From NCBI GenBank assembly GCA_028707125.1, contig JAQTUX010000001.1:304707-368706 (forward strand): a stretch of DNA of 64,000 nucleotides. The letters are read 5' to 3'. Below, piece after piece: positions 9,112 to 18,017 of the stretch. The number at the start of each line of letters is the position of its first letter. Position 1 is the stretch's first letter. The stretch is from Candidatus Omnitrophota bacterium. Lineage in GTDB: Bacteria; Omnitrophota; Gorgyraeia; Gygaellales; JAQTUX01. The translations under genes were made by a program, and so were the position numbers. Under the pieces are notes generated by a model that was not told the DNA's origin, ran no database searches, and saw only the letters and a program-made list of their open reading frames with translations.

Positions 9112-11493
9112 ATGAATACTACCGTTAAAACGCGGAGGCCGGCGGAAAGGATCATTTTCGCGGCCATCCTGCTTCTTATAATAACCGTGCCTTTGATCTT
9201 CAGCGGCAAAACCAGCCAGATATACGGGCTTATCAAGATCGCCGCCATGGAATTCCTGCTTATCCTGCTTACGGGCCTTTGGGTCTTTAAGATGAACCGC
9301 AGGGGGGATTTTAAGATCATTTTTACTCCGGCAGGTATACCTTTGTTGATCTTCTCCCTTATTTGCGCGTTATCACTTTTGCGCGCCATAAATCTGCGGG
9401 AAGGGATAGTGCATCTGGCGCAGGTTTTATCTTACGTCGCCCTTTTCTTCATAGTAGTAAATAATATTGAATCTAAAAAAGAGGTCTCGCTGATAGTTAA
9501 CGCCGCGATCTTGACGGCATTTTTGAGTTGTATCTACAGCATGTACCGCGACCAGGGCCCTTATCTGTTTACCGCCATACGCCAGACATATATATCTACC
9601 TTCGGCCATCCGGTATTCTTCGCTCAGTTCCTGGGGCTTGTCGCGCCTGTGTGCCTGGCGGTTTTTCTGCAGAGCAAAAGCCTCCGGTCCAAACTATGCA
9701 GCGGCATCGCCCTGGCCACGCTCTTCTTCTTTTTATTATTGACCAAGGCAAGGGGGGCGTGGCTTGGCCTCATATGCGCCTCGCTTGTTGTCATTTTCAT
9801 CCCGGCGGTTATGCATAAAGAGCGCAGATATAGATTCTTCCGCTTCATCCCCTGGAAAAGCATAGGCATATTCCTTCTTTGCCTTTTACTGCTTTTTTCC
9901 GGCCTGTCCGTATTCGCCCATTTCCGCGTCTGGCATAAGGAGATGGTAGAGCGTTTTTATTCGGCATTCAGCCTTTCCCATGTAACCAACGTAATGCGCG
10001 TTGAGGTATGGAAGAATACCTGGCAGATGATCATGGGCAGCCGTTTATCAGGGGTGGGCGCGGGGAATTTTCCCGTTATTTATCCTGCTTACCGCAGCGT
10101 GGCCGAGATCTCGATCACGCCGGAAGGCAGGACGTATTTAAGCGCCCATAACGATTACCTGCAGGTCCTGGCTGAGACGGGGATATTCGGCCTGGCCTGT
10201 TTTATGTTCATTATTTATTCTTTATTCAGAATGGGCATATCTGTCCTGAAGAAGACCGGGGACAGGGACCTGTATTATATAACTCTGGGTATCCTGGGCG
10301 CGATCAGCGTGATCCTCGTGTACGCGCTTTTTAACCCTTCTTTTCAGATCCCTTCCACGGGAATGATATTCTGGCTTTGGGCGGGGTTGCTCGGCGTATT
10401 ATACAAGAAGGAGTGCCTGTCCGCGCGCGAAGAGGCAGCTCCGAAGCCGAAGGGCCCTCTGGCCCAAAGCGCGATACTGGCGGTTACCTCAGCCGCGGCC
10501 ATATATCTGGCCGCGCTGCTGATCAGGCATTTTGCCGCCGACTTATATTTTACCAAGGCAAGAGCATATAGAGAATCGGGGAGAGGGCTGGAGGCGATAA
10601 GTATCCTGGAAAGGTCCGCCCTGCTTTATCCCGGTAATTACGAAGCATATTTTTTGCTGGGGAACTATTACCAGGAACTGGAAAGGTTTAATGAGGCGTT
10701 CGCCCAGTATGAGGCCGCCCTGGAATTGCATCCGTACCAACCGATCGTTTTTAATAATCTGGGGACGGTATATTTTAAGACAGGGCAGTATCAGAAATCT
10801 GCCGTGGCCTTTAACAGGGCGGTAGACCTTAATCCCCGCTACTTCGGGGCGTATTACAATCTTTATCTGGCCTATAACGCGATGGGGCAGCAGGAGAAGG
10901 CCCAGGAGTGCATACGCCTGATCTATGAGTTAAAGCCCGATTTCCTGGGCGGGATGTATATGGATCAGGAACAGTATGATGCCGCGATCGTGGCCTATGC
11001 CGCGGCTATTGAGAAGGATCCCGGAAATTACGGAGCGCATTTTAATCTGGGCCTGACCTATAAGATGAAGGGCCTGGATGATGAAGCGGCCGATGAATTC
11101 AGGAAGGCGATCGCGCTTAAGCCGGACCACGTGGGGGCTTACCGCAATCTGGGATTTCTGTTGTTTAAGAGTTTCAAAAGATATGATGAGGCAATAGAGA
11201 TCCATAAGAAGCTGCTGGCCTTGGTGCCGGTGGATATAGAAGGCCACCTGAACCTCGGCCTGCTGTATACGGAGTCGGGAGATCACGCGCTCGCGGAACA
11301 GGAATTCAGGAAAATAATCGGGCTTAATCCTTATTACGGCAAGGCCCATACCGCGCTGGCGGCGCTGTACCGCAGGCGGAATGATTTAGACGCTGCGGTC
11401 AGGGCGCTCAAGGAGGCGCTGGCGATAAGCCCGGAATCCTCCGAAATAAAAGTGATGCTGAACGATATTTATAAAGAAAAATTAATGCGGTAG
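9112..11493 (+). CDS. O-antigen ligase-family membrane protein fused to TPR domain
   Basis: A 793-residue fusion. Residues 1 to about 450 are a polytopic membrane protein with about a dozen hydrophobic segments. The periplasmic loop region SGVGAGNFPVIYPAYR and the downstream AHNDYLQVLAETGIFGL match the Wzy/WaaL (PF04932) signature; AHNDYLQ is its most typical motif. The rest (about 470-793) is an array of roughly nine TPR units. The family polymerises or ligates lipid-linked glycan outside the inner membrane, or transfers glycans to proteins; a TPR tail suggests a protein partner. I start at ATG 9112, just after GGGAGGAAGG, not at the upstream in-frame ATG 9028 inside the previous gene. Confidence 0.88.
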   Translation: MNTTVKTRRPAERIIFAAILLLIITVPLIFSGKTSQIYGLIKIAAMEFLLILLTGLWVFKMNRRGDFKIIFTPAGIPLLIFSLICALSLLRAINLREGIVHLAQVLSYVALFFIVVNNIESKKEVSLIVNAAILTAFLSCIYSMYRDQGPYLFTAIRQTYISTFGHPVFFAQFLGLVAPVCLAVFLQSKSLRSKLCSGIALATLFFFLLLTKARGAWLGLICASLVVIFIPAVMHKERRYRFFRFIPWKSIGIFLLCLLLLFSGLSVFAHFRVWHKEMVERFYSAFSLSHVTNVMRVEVWKNTWQMIMGSRLSGVGAGNFPVIYPAYRSVAEISITPEGRTYLSAHNDYLQVLAETGIFGLACFMFIIYSLFRMGISVLKKTGDRDLYYITLGILGAISVILVYALFNPSFQIPSTGMIFWLWAGLLGVLYKKECLSAREEAAPKPKGPLAQSAILAVTSAAAIYLAALLIRHFAADLYFTKARAYRESGRGLEAISILERSALLYPGNYEAYFLLGNYYQELERFNEAFAQYEAALELHPYQPIVFNNLGTVYFKTGQYQKSAVAFNRAVDLNPRYFGAYYNLYLAYNAMGQQEKAQECIRLIYELKPDFLGGMYMDQEQYDAAIVAYAAAIEKDPGNYGAHFNLGLTYKMKGLDDEAADEFRKAIALKPDHVGAYRNLGFLLFKSFKRYDEAIEIHKKLLALVPVDIEGHLNLGLLYTESGDHALAEQEFRKIIGLNPYYGKAHTALAALYRRRNDLDAAVRALKEALAISPESSEIKVMLNDIYKEKLMR

Positions 11494-11499
11494 GTCGAT

Positions 11500-12330
11500 A
11501 TGTGCGTGAGCGTATATATCCCCGCGTACAACGCGCAGGGCAGCATAGAAAAGAGCGTCAGGTCCATATTGAGCCAGTCCTGCCCCATAGATGAGATAAT
11601 GGTCATAGACGACGGCTCCACCGACCGGACAGCGCAGATCGCCGCCGGCCTCGGCGTAAAGGTGATCCGCCATAGCCGGAACAGGGGGATCGCGGCGTCC
11701 CGTAATACCGCCCTCAAGGCCGTAAAGAGCGAGTTTGCCGCCTCCATAGACGCGGATTGCGTCGCCGAGAGCCGTTGGCTGGAGAAATGCCTGCGCCATT
11801 TTAACGACCCCGGCATCGCCGGCGTGGGAGGGGCAATGGCAGAGAGCGGGCGTTCTCTGCCGGACAGGTGGCGGGCGGTAAACCTGCGGCAAAACAATTG
11901 GAAAGGCGCTGACAGCGCGGTCCCTTTTCTTGCCGGCTGCAATACCGTGTACAGAAGAAGGGCGCTGTTGGATGCGGGGTTGTTCGACGAGAGGTTCAGG
12001 TCGCATCATGAGGACAGCGATATGGGCCGGCGCCTGCGCGAGAAAGGGGCTGTTTTACGTTATCTGCCGCATGCCATGGTCACGCATATAAAGGAAGATA
12101 CGCTTTATTCGGTGATGAGGTCATGCTGGGGGTTCAGGCATAAGGCGGCGCCGCAGACATTGGCGGCGTTTACCGGAGATATCCTTGCCGATTGCAGGCA
12201 TTACGTTTCAATTGTGCTCAGGGATGTCCGGAACAGGGAATTGCGCCTTTTGCCGATAGACCTTGCATATTTATTTTTTCAGGCGTATTTTTCAATGAAA
12301 TATTTCGCGCGGCAAGGCCGCATTAAATAA
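11500..12330 (+). CDS. Glycosyltransferase family 2
   Basis: A 276-residue GT-A fold inverting glycosyltransferase. It opens with the strand CVSVYIPAYNAQGSIEKSV, followed by the nucleotide-binding IDDGSTDRT, NRGIAASRNTAL and the metal-binding DAD of SIDADCVA. The C-terminal part has the acceptor-side HHEDSDMGRRLREKG motif. The last 60 residues contain a hydrophobic stretch that may touch the membrane. It would transfer one sugar to the lipid-linked acceptor in the cytoplasm. It lies six bases after the ligase gene and overlaps the next GT2 gene by one base. Confidence 0.9.
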   Translation: MCVSVYIPAYNAQGSIEKSVRSILSQSCPIDEIMVIDDGSTDRTAQIAAGLGVKVIRHSRNRGIAASRNTALKAVKSEFAASIDADCVAESRWLEKCLRHFNDPGIAGVGGAMAESGRSLPDRWRAVNLRQNNWKGADSAVPFLAGCNTVYRRRALLDAGLFDERFRSHHEDSDMGRRLREKGAVLRYLPHAMVTHIKEDTLYSVMRSCWGFRHKAAPQTLAAFTGDILADCRHYVSIVLRDVRNRELRLLPIDLAYLFFQAYFSMKYFARQGRIK

Positions 12331-13310
12331 TGACAGCCAAACCGTTAGTGTCTTTATTGATCGTCAATTACAACGGGCGGCAGCTTCTTCCCGCTTTATT
12401 TTCTTCCATTGAGCGCCTTGATTATCCCCGGGAAAGGCTGGAGGTTATTTTTGTGGACGATAATTCAAGCGACGCATCGGTCGCCTTTCTGCGCGATAAA
12501 TACCCCGGCATAAAAATAATCGAGAACAGGAAGAAGCTGGGCCCGGCCGGAGCAAGGAACGCGGGCATGCTTCGGGCGCGGGGAGAGTTTGTGGCCACGC
12601 TGGATAACGATGTGGTCCTTGACCCTGGCTGGCTGAAGCCGCTGGTGGAATTCATGCAAGGCGACGCGAACACGGGGGCCTGCGCTTCAAAACTGCTTTT
12701 TTATGACGATAAAGAGGTCATCAACGGAGCCGGAGGCATCGTGAACATATACGGCGACGGGATGGACAGAGGCATATTCCAGAAGGATTCAGGCCAGTAT
12801 GATAAGCCCGAGCGGGTATTCTTTGCCTGTTCCGCGGCAATGCTGCTGCGCAGGAGCGTTATTGAGCGGATCGGCCTCTTTGACGGGGATTATTTTTATC
12901 TATATGAAGACCTGGATTATTGCTGGAGGATAAACCTGGCGGGATCCAAGGTCGTCTATGTCCCTTCCGCGGCCGCATACCACGGGTTTTCCCGGACGAT
13001 GAAAAGGGATACCCTGCGGGTAAAATACCTCCTTGAGAAAAACCGGCTTACGACGCTCCTGAAAAATTACAGCTTATGGACGCTGGCGCGCCTTTCCGCG
13101 GGGCTGTTAAGGCACAGGTTTAGAAAGGCGTCTCTGCCCAGGGAGGGAGGGCATCCGGCCCTGGTCCTGTTCGCCGTCGGTTTAACCGCCTGGCTGTGGA
13201 ATATCGCCAACGCGGGGCGGATCATTAAAAAGCGCTTATGGGTACAACGGCATGTGAGGAAGATAGGCGATCGCGAGATCGCCCGTCTAATGTGCGATGG
13301 AGCGATTTAA
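12330..13310 (+). CDS. Glycosyltransferase family 2 (rhamnosyltransferase-like)
   Basis: A 326-residue GT2 enzyme. It has LLIVNYNGRQLL at the N-terminus, VDDNSSDAS, GPAGARNAGM, the DxD-type LDNDVVLD, and the acceptor motif FYLYEDLDYCWRINLAG. This order matches GT2 enzymes often annotated as rhamnosyltransferases, but the sugar cannot be assigned by eye. The C-terminal 90 residues include a likely membrane-associated helix (LVLFAVGLTAWLWNIA). It overlaps the GT2 gene before by one base and the GT4 gene after by 14 bases, so all three are probably co-translated. Confidence 0.9.
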   Translation: MTAKPLVSLLIVNYNGRQLLPALFSSIERLDYPRERLEVIFVDDNSSDASVAFLRDKYPGIKIIENRKKLGPAGARNAGMLRARGEFVATLDNDVVLDPGWLKPLVEFMQGDANTGACASKLLFYDDKEVINGAGGIVNIYGDGMDRGIFQKDSGQYDKPERVFFACSAAMLLRRSVIERIGLFDGDYFYLYEDLDYCWRINLAGSKVVYVPSAAAYHGFSRTMKRDTLRVKYLLEKNRLTTLLKNYSLWTLARLSAGLLRHRFRKASLPREGGHPALVLFAVGLTAWLWNIANAGRIIKKRLWVQRHVRKIGDREIARLMCDGAI

Positions 13311-14424
13311 GGACATAAAAGTAGCGATAGTCCACGATTATTTAAATCAATACGGCGGCGCGGAAAGATGCCTGGAGATATTCCACCGGCTGTTTCCCCG
13401 CGCCCCGGTATTTACGCTGTTATACGACAAAGACGCGCTTCCTCAATACAGGGATTGGGATATCAGGACGTCTTTTATCCAGGGCATCCCTTTTGCCGGG
13501 CGTTCATACAGGAATTTTATGTGGCTTTTTCCGCTGGCGATGAGGCGCCTTGACTTGAAGGGGTTTGACCTTATCTTGAGCAGTACTCACGCCTGGGGCA
13601 AGGGCATAAGGACAGGGCAGGGCAGCTGCCACATCTGTTTTTGCCTTACCCCCATAAGGTATTTCTGGGATCTATATGATGAGTACAGGCGCAATTACCA
13701 CTTTAGCCCGCTTATGCGCCTGAGCCTGCCCTTGTTTGTCAACTCTATCCGCAGATGGGACCTTAAAATGTCGCGGCAGGTAGATTATTTTATCGCTATA
13801 TCCAAGGTGGTATCCGGCAGGATACGCAGGTTCTATGCGAGAGAGTCATCTGTAATATACCCTTCTATTGACACCTCTTTTTTTTCCCCCTCCAACACCG
13901 GCGCAGACGGCGGCTATTATTTAAGCGTGTGCCGCCTGAAGGAATACAAGCGCGTGGACCTGATAGTAGAGGCGTTCAACCGCCTGAAATTGCCGCTGAA
14001 GGTCGCGGGCAGCGGGGAAATGGCCGCGAGATTAAAAAGGAACGCCGGGCCCAATATAGAGTTTGTGGGCCCGGTGTACGGCAACGGCCTGCGCGATCTT
14101 TATCAGGGCTGCCGGGCGCTGGTCTTCGCCGCCAATGAGGACTTTGGGCTGGTGCCGCTTGAGGCCCAGGCCTGCGGACGGCCTGTGATCGCCTTTGCCG
14201 GGGGCGGGGCGCTGGAGACGGTTATTGAAGGGGTGACGGGCACGTTTTTCCGGGAGCAGGACGCGCGGTCGTTGATAGAGGCGGTTACCAGGTTCCAGCG
14301 GATGAGATTTGATGCCGCCGCGATACGCCGGAATGCCGCGCGTTTTGACAACGCCAGATTTGAGACGGAATTCCTGGATTTTGTATATAAGCGGTACGAA
14401 GAATTCAACAGGGCAAAGGCATAG
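13297..14424 (+). CDS. Glycosyltransferase family 4 (WbaZ/mannosyltransferase-like)
   Basis: A 375-residue GT-B enzyme. Near the N-terminus it has VAIVHDYLNQYGGAERCLE and later LCLTPIRYFWDLYDEYR-like features (CFCLTPIRYFWDLYD) that I associate with the WbaZ group of mannosyltransferases. The donor domain has YYLSVCRLKEYKRVDLIVEA and the retaining-GT4 EX7E motif in EDFGLVPLE. It probably adds an internal hexose to the repeat unit. The start overlaps the GT2 stop by 14 bases and the sugar transferase follows after two bases. The sugar specificity is a guess. Confidence 0.88.
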   Translation: MERFKDIKVAIVHDYLNQYGGAERCLEIFHRLFPRAPVFTLLYDKDALPQYRDWDIRTSFIQGIPFAGRSYRNFMWLFPLAMRRLDLKGFDLILSSTHAWGKGIRTGQGSCHICFCLTPIRYFWDLYDEYRRNYHFSPLMRLSLPLFVNSIRRWDLKMSRQVDYFIAISKVVSGRIRRFYARESSVIYPSIDTSFFSPSNTGADGGYYLSVCRLKEYKRVDLIVEAFNRLKLPLKVAGSGEMAARLKRNAGPNIEFVGPVYGNGLRDLYQGCRALVFAANEDFGLVPLEAQACGRPVIAFAGGGALETVIEGVTGTFFREQDARSLIEAVTRFQRMRFDAAAIRRNAARFDNARFETEFLDFVYKRYEEFNRAKA

Positions 14425-14426
14425 CG

Positions 14427-15053
14427 ATGCGAAGGCCATATCTATTGATCAAAAGATCCGCCGATATAATCGCCGCCTCAGTGCTCCTGTTGCTGTTTTC
14501 CCCGTTATTTATAATACTGGGCCTGTTGATCGGCATGGATTCCGGCGCCCCTGTTTTTTTCAGGCAGACGAGGATAGGCAGGAACGGACGGAGGTTTAAC
14601 ATCTATAAATTCAGGACAATGCGCGAAGGCGCGGACAGATCGCAGGATCAATATGCCGATCTTAATGAATGGCCGCGGCCTTTATTCAAGGTCCGCAATG
14701 ACCCGCGCCTTACCCGCATAGGCGCGCTCTTGCGCGACACGAATTTAGACGAGCTGCCGCAGCTGCTCAATGTTTTAAAGGGCGATATGAGCCTTATCGG
14801 GCCCCGCCCCTTTCAGGCAAACGAGGTGGATCTTTCCGACCGGCGGCAGCGCGGGCGCCTGGAGATCCTGCCCGGCATGGTCTCGCTGTGGCACGTGTCG
14901 GGCCAATACAGGCAGGGTATGAGTTTTGACGAGTGGATGGAGAGCGACCTGCGCTACGCAAGGGATATTTCTTTGTTTCTGGACGCGCAGATCCTGTTGA
15001 GGACTATCAGGATGTTAGGCCGGCACATTATTTTGAAGTTTTCCCTACGCTGA
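14427..15053 (+). CDS. Initiating sugar transferase (polyprenyl-phosphate hexose-1-phosphate transferase)
   Basis: A 208-residue member of the bacterial sugar transferase family (PF02397). After a basic start it has one hydrophobic re-entrant or membrane helix (about 15-37), then [21 protein letters not shown], the family's strongest signature. Further conserved parts are [27 protein letters not shown] and [11 protein letters not shown]. It moves a sugar-1-phosphate from a UDP-sugar to undecaprenyl phosphate on the cytoplasmic face, starting the repeat unit. It is the compact, monotopic PglC-like form without the large N-terminal membrane domain. It closes the run of five glycan genes. Confidence 0.92.
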   Translation: MRRPYLLIKRSADIIAASVLLLLFSPLFIILGLLIGMDSGAPVFFRQTRIGRNGRRFNIYKFRTMREGADRSQDQYADLNEWPRPLFKVRNDPRLTRIGALLRDTNLDELPQLLNVLKGDMSLIGPRPFQANEVDLSDRRQRGRLEILPGMVSLWHVSGQYRQGMSFDEWMESDLRYARDISLFLDAQILLRTIRMLGRHIILKFSLR

Positions 15054-15066
15054 TAATCAACACATT

Positions 15067-16215
15067 ATGATAAGCAGGGCTTGGAAGGTATTTTTATTGC
15101 TGTTGGGCGTAAAGGCCCTTACTCTAGGGCAGAAATGCGTCATCCCCGCCGTATACGCGATGGAGAAGATCCATCTTAGCAAGCCCGGAGAACGCAAGGT
15201 CCTTTCATCCGATGTTGCCGTAGTCAAAGGCATGGATATAGGCGCCTTGACCAGGCGCGCGATAGACCTGATCGGCGGCATGAAGTCAATAGTCAGGAAG
15301 GGGGACAAGGTCTTCATAAAACCGAATTATGTCACAGGGGGCCTCGACGGGCACGACCCCGTGGCTGCAGGCGAGATAGCCCACCCGGCTGTGGTGGCGG
15401 CGGTTGCCGAGGAATGCGTAAAGGCGGGGGCCAGAGAGGTGGTCATCGGAGAATGGGTTGAGCGGCCGGTAGCGATAAACTTCGGCGGCAGGGAGGGCAG
15501 GGAAGGGGCGCAGGTAAAGCACAGGATAGACCTGCTGAACAAGAAATACGGGAATAAGATCTATCTTGTCAATCTGATGAACCGCACTTCGTATTTCAAG
15601 TATGTGCCTTCGCAGACCTCGCTCAGGTTCTTAGCCATACCTAACCTGGTCGCCGAGGCAGATGTGATTATTTCGATACCTTCCCTGAAGACGCATCATA
15701 AACCCTGCCCGGTCAGCTTGGGGATGAAGAATTTTATGGGGATCATGCCTTCCATCTTTTACGGCGAGCCGCGCAGGAAACTCCATGAGGCGGGCGTACA
15801 CCAGATCATCGTAGATATCAATAATGCGCTTAAACCTGACCTGGTTGTTGTTGACGGCAGCTTCGGCATGGAAGGCAGAGGGGCTTCTGTTTTTCTGGGA
15901 GGGGAACCGGTTGACGTCAGCAAGCGCATCGGAGGATACCTTGTGATCGCGGGCACGGATCCAGTTGCCACCGATGCCACGGCAACGCGTATTATATCCA
16001 GAAACTGGACGCCTGTTCCGGAAGCCGGCGTGCTGGGCGCGCCCTGGTATGTGCATCATATCAGGATGGCCCATGAACAGGGGTTAGGCAACATAGGCGC
16101 CGATCTCATAAATATCAAAGGGGACACTTCTCTGGAAGGCGTATCCATGAATTGGAAACAGTCGGATGACGGGGTGTATCCGGAAAGGCCGGGCGATAAA
16201 TATGAAGCGTGGTAG
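15067..16215 (+). CDS. DUF362 domain protein, N-terminally anchored
   Basis: A 382-residue protein matching the DUF362 family (PF04015). After an N-terminal hydrophobic segment (VFLLLLGVKALTLG, a signal anchor or signal peptide) come KPNYVTGGLDGHDP, HPAVVAAVAEECVKAGA, SIPSLKTHHKPCPVSLGMKN and GTDPVATDATA, in the family order. No ferredoxin-like cluster motif is present, unlike many DUF362 proteins. The family's chemistry is not established. Its place between glycan genes and a secreted protein suggests an extracytoplasmic role. No clear Shine-Dalgarno site precedes ATG 15067, and the next gene overlaps its end by 14 bases. Confidence 0.85.
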   Translation: MISRAWKVFLLLLGVKALTLGQKCVIPAVYAMEKIHLSKPGERKVLSSDVAVVKGMDIGALTRRAIDLIGGMKSIVRKGDKVFIKPNYVTGGLDGHDPVAAGEIAHPAVVAAVAEECVKAGAREVVIGEWVERPVAINFGGREGREGAQVKHRIDLLNKKYGNKIYLVNLMNRTSYFKYVPSQTSLRFLAIPNLVAEADVIISIPSLKTHHKPCPVSLGMKNFMGIMPSIFYGEPRRKLHEAGVHQIIVDINNALKPDLVVVDGSFGMEGRGASVFLGGEPVDVSKRIGGYLVIAGTDPVATDATATRIISRNWTPVPEAGVLGAPWYVHHIRMAHEQGLGNIGADLINIKGDTSLEGVSMNWKQSDDGVYPERPGDKYEAW

Positions 16216-17143
16216 AAGGGCCGGACTGGCCGTTCTTTTCGCGGCCGCCCTGTCCAATTGCCTTGTTTTCGCCGGCGATCGCGGGTTGGTCAGGCATGCC
16301 GTTGAGGCAAAGGGGGGCTGGGAAAGGGGGATAGTCTTAAAAAGGGCGGTGTTGTTGACGGATAAGAACAACGCCGGCGCTGCCATAGATTTTGAAGTGC
16401 CTGTTGACGGAGATTATCAGCTTTACGCTTATGTTTATCACAACTGGAGGAAGTATACGCCGTTCATTCATTTTGAAGCGCGGGATGCGGCAGGGGTTTT
16501 GCATGCCGGCTATATGTTTTTTGAGCATTGCTGGTATCTGGACAAAAGCCAGCCGGGCAGATGGCTGATGCATTCTCCCAACGCCATGCCGTTTTGGCGG
16601 CTGCCTAAGGGCAGGCTTTCCTTGCGTTTCCGGGCTACGGGCAGGGATTCCATGTGGGATCAGGATGATTCCGGAATGGAAGGCGTCATTGCTTTGGAGA
16701 CATTGATATTGGTCCCGGTATCGGACGGCTTCTCCGCAAGCCCCATGGACCCGGAGTTCTTGCAGGGAGGGGCGCGGGATATGGTATATTCTGAAGACCA
16801 CGGAACAGGGATAGCCGTGATCTCAGAAAACAAAGTTTCTTATCGGGGGATCAAGCTCCCGGTATCGGGAAACTACGCGGCGCTGTTCTCGCTCTATTCG
16901 CAGGGGCCCTATAAGCTTGAGGTGTCGTTCAGCAAAGGCGGAGTTGATCGGAACTTTATCATTGAAGATCAGGCCGCTTCATCTTTATGGCGAAACGCGG
17001 TCTCCGGCCAGTTTTATATCGAGGCCGGAGATTATACCGTGGGGTTAAGAGATATGTCCGGATCAGCTGCCGGTAATGGAATGGCGGTCGACTACTTTAT
17101 TCTTATGCCGTTGCCGAAGGAGGCGCATGGAGAGTTTGAATGA
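16202..17143 (+). CDS. Secreted protein of unknown function, beta-rich
   Basis: A 313-residue protein with a signal peptide: basic MKRGRR, a hydrophobic core LAVLFAAALSNCLVFA, and a plausible signal peptidase I site at VFA-GD. The Cys in LSNC does not fit a good lipobox. The mature part has two halves of similar style, each like the beta-sandwich modules that bind or decorate carbohydrates (VDGDYQLYAYVYHNW and VSGNYAALFSLYSQG), so a duplicated fold is likely. I recognise no catalytic motif. ATG 16202 is the start because the signal peptide begins there; the open frame extends further back only inside the DUF362 gene. It overlaps the next rSAM gene by 17 bases. Confidence 0.75.
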   Translation: MKRGRRAGLAVLFAAALSNCLVFAGDRGLVRHAVEAKGGWERGIVLKRAVLLTDKNNAGAAIDFEVPVDGDYQLYAYVYHNWRKYTPFIHFEARDAAGVLHAGYMFFEHCWYLDKSQPGRWLMHSPNAMPFWRLPKGRLSLRFRATGRDSMWDQDDSGMEGVIALETLILVPVSDGFSASPMDPEFLQGGARDMVYSEDHGTGIAVISENKVSYRGIKLPVSGNYAALFSLYSQGPYKLEVSFSKGGVDRNFIIEDQAASSLWRNAVSGQFYIEAGDYTVGLRDMSGSAAGNGMAVDYFILMPLPKEAHGEFE

Positions 17144-17999
17144 CCAGATCAGATCCATAAAGAAGCGTATGCGGGCAGTACCAGGTTTAGTTATAGATAA
17201 CTTTGGCCTGTCTTCGCATCTTGGGAAGCGGCTTTCCCCGGGATGCCGCGCCTGCAAGGAGAACAAGTGGACGACCGTCTTTATCGGCAAGGCCTGTAAT
17301 TGTTCATGCTATTTCTGCCCTCAGCCGCATAAAAAGCCGGCCCTGGGAAGCAGGGAAGATAATGACGGTATGATCAGCACAAGTTTCTCAAGGGAATCTT
17401 TTGAGCATCTTTTAGTTAAGCTGAAGAACGCGGCCCATAACGGCTCCATACGCGCGGTGGGATACTCCGGAGGCGACCCCCTTCTTTATGCCGAAAGGAT
17501 TATTTATTTTGCCGGAGAATTAAACGACTCCGCCCCATCTTTATATCAATATATTGAAACCAATGCCAGATCGCTGAACAAGAAAATGGCAGGGGAACTT
17601 CGCGGCGCCGGCATCAAAGAAATACGCTTTAATCTTGCCGCCACGGATTATTCTCCGTCGATAATAAAGAAGATGAAATACGCGAGGAAGGCCATGCCTT
17701 TTCTGACGGTTATCCTTCCGGCGTTAAGGCAGACGCCAAAAATGATCGCGAGGCATATCGGAGAATTTATTGACATCGGGGTAGACCAGATCACTTTATG
17801 CGAGATGGTCGTCAACAGCAACAATGAACGCTATTTCAAAGGCGAGTCCTTTTACAGTATGGGTAATGAAGAAAGGTATCCGATTTTCAGCAGGCATGTG
17901 ATATACGACGTTATGAGCACCGCCGCTAAAGAGAAGTGGCCAATTACCATTAACGAATGCTCCGCCTTGAATCATCAGAAACCCGGCCCGCTGTTCTAA
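17127..17999 (+). CDS. Radical SAM protein related to pyruvate-formate-lyase activase (paralogue 1 of 3)
   Basis: A 290-residue rSAM enzyme. An extra CxxC pair (C40, C43; GCRACKE) precedes the catalytic CxxxCxxC at 57, 61 and 64 (CNCSCYFC). SGGDPLL and a conserved IRFNLAATDYS segment follow. Two other genes here (37805 and 46419) share this layout, including the early CxxC and the RFNLAA motif. The family looks like the uncharacterised rSAM group related to pyruvate-formate-lyase activase; its substrate is unknown. I chose ATG 17127 because a GGAGG-like site lies just upstream and homology starts there. The first 17 bases overlap the secreted protein gene. Confidence 0.86.
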   Translation: MESLNDQIRSIKKRMRAVPGLVIDNFGLSSHLGKRLSPGCRACKENKWTTVFIGKACNCSCYFCPQPHKKPALGSREDNDGMISTSFSRESFEHLLVKLKNAAHNGSIRAVGYSGGDPLLYAERIIYFAGELNDSAPSLYQYIETNARSLNKKMAGELRGAGIKEIRFNLAATDYSPSIIKKMKYARKAMPFLTVILPALRQTPKMIARHIGEFIDIGVDQITLCEMVVNSNNERYFKGESFYSMGNEERYPIFSRHVIYDVMSTAAKEKWPITINECSALNHQKPGPLF

Positions 18000-18017
18000 G
18001 GGCCCGACAGGACTAAC

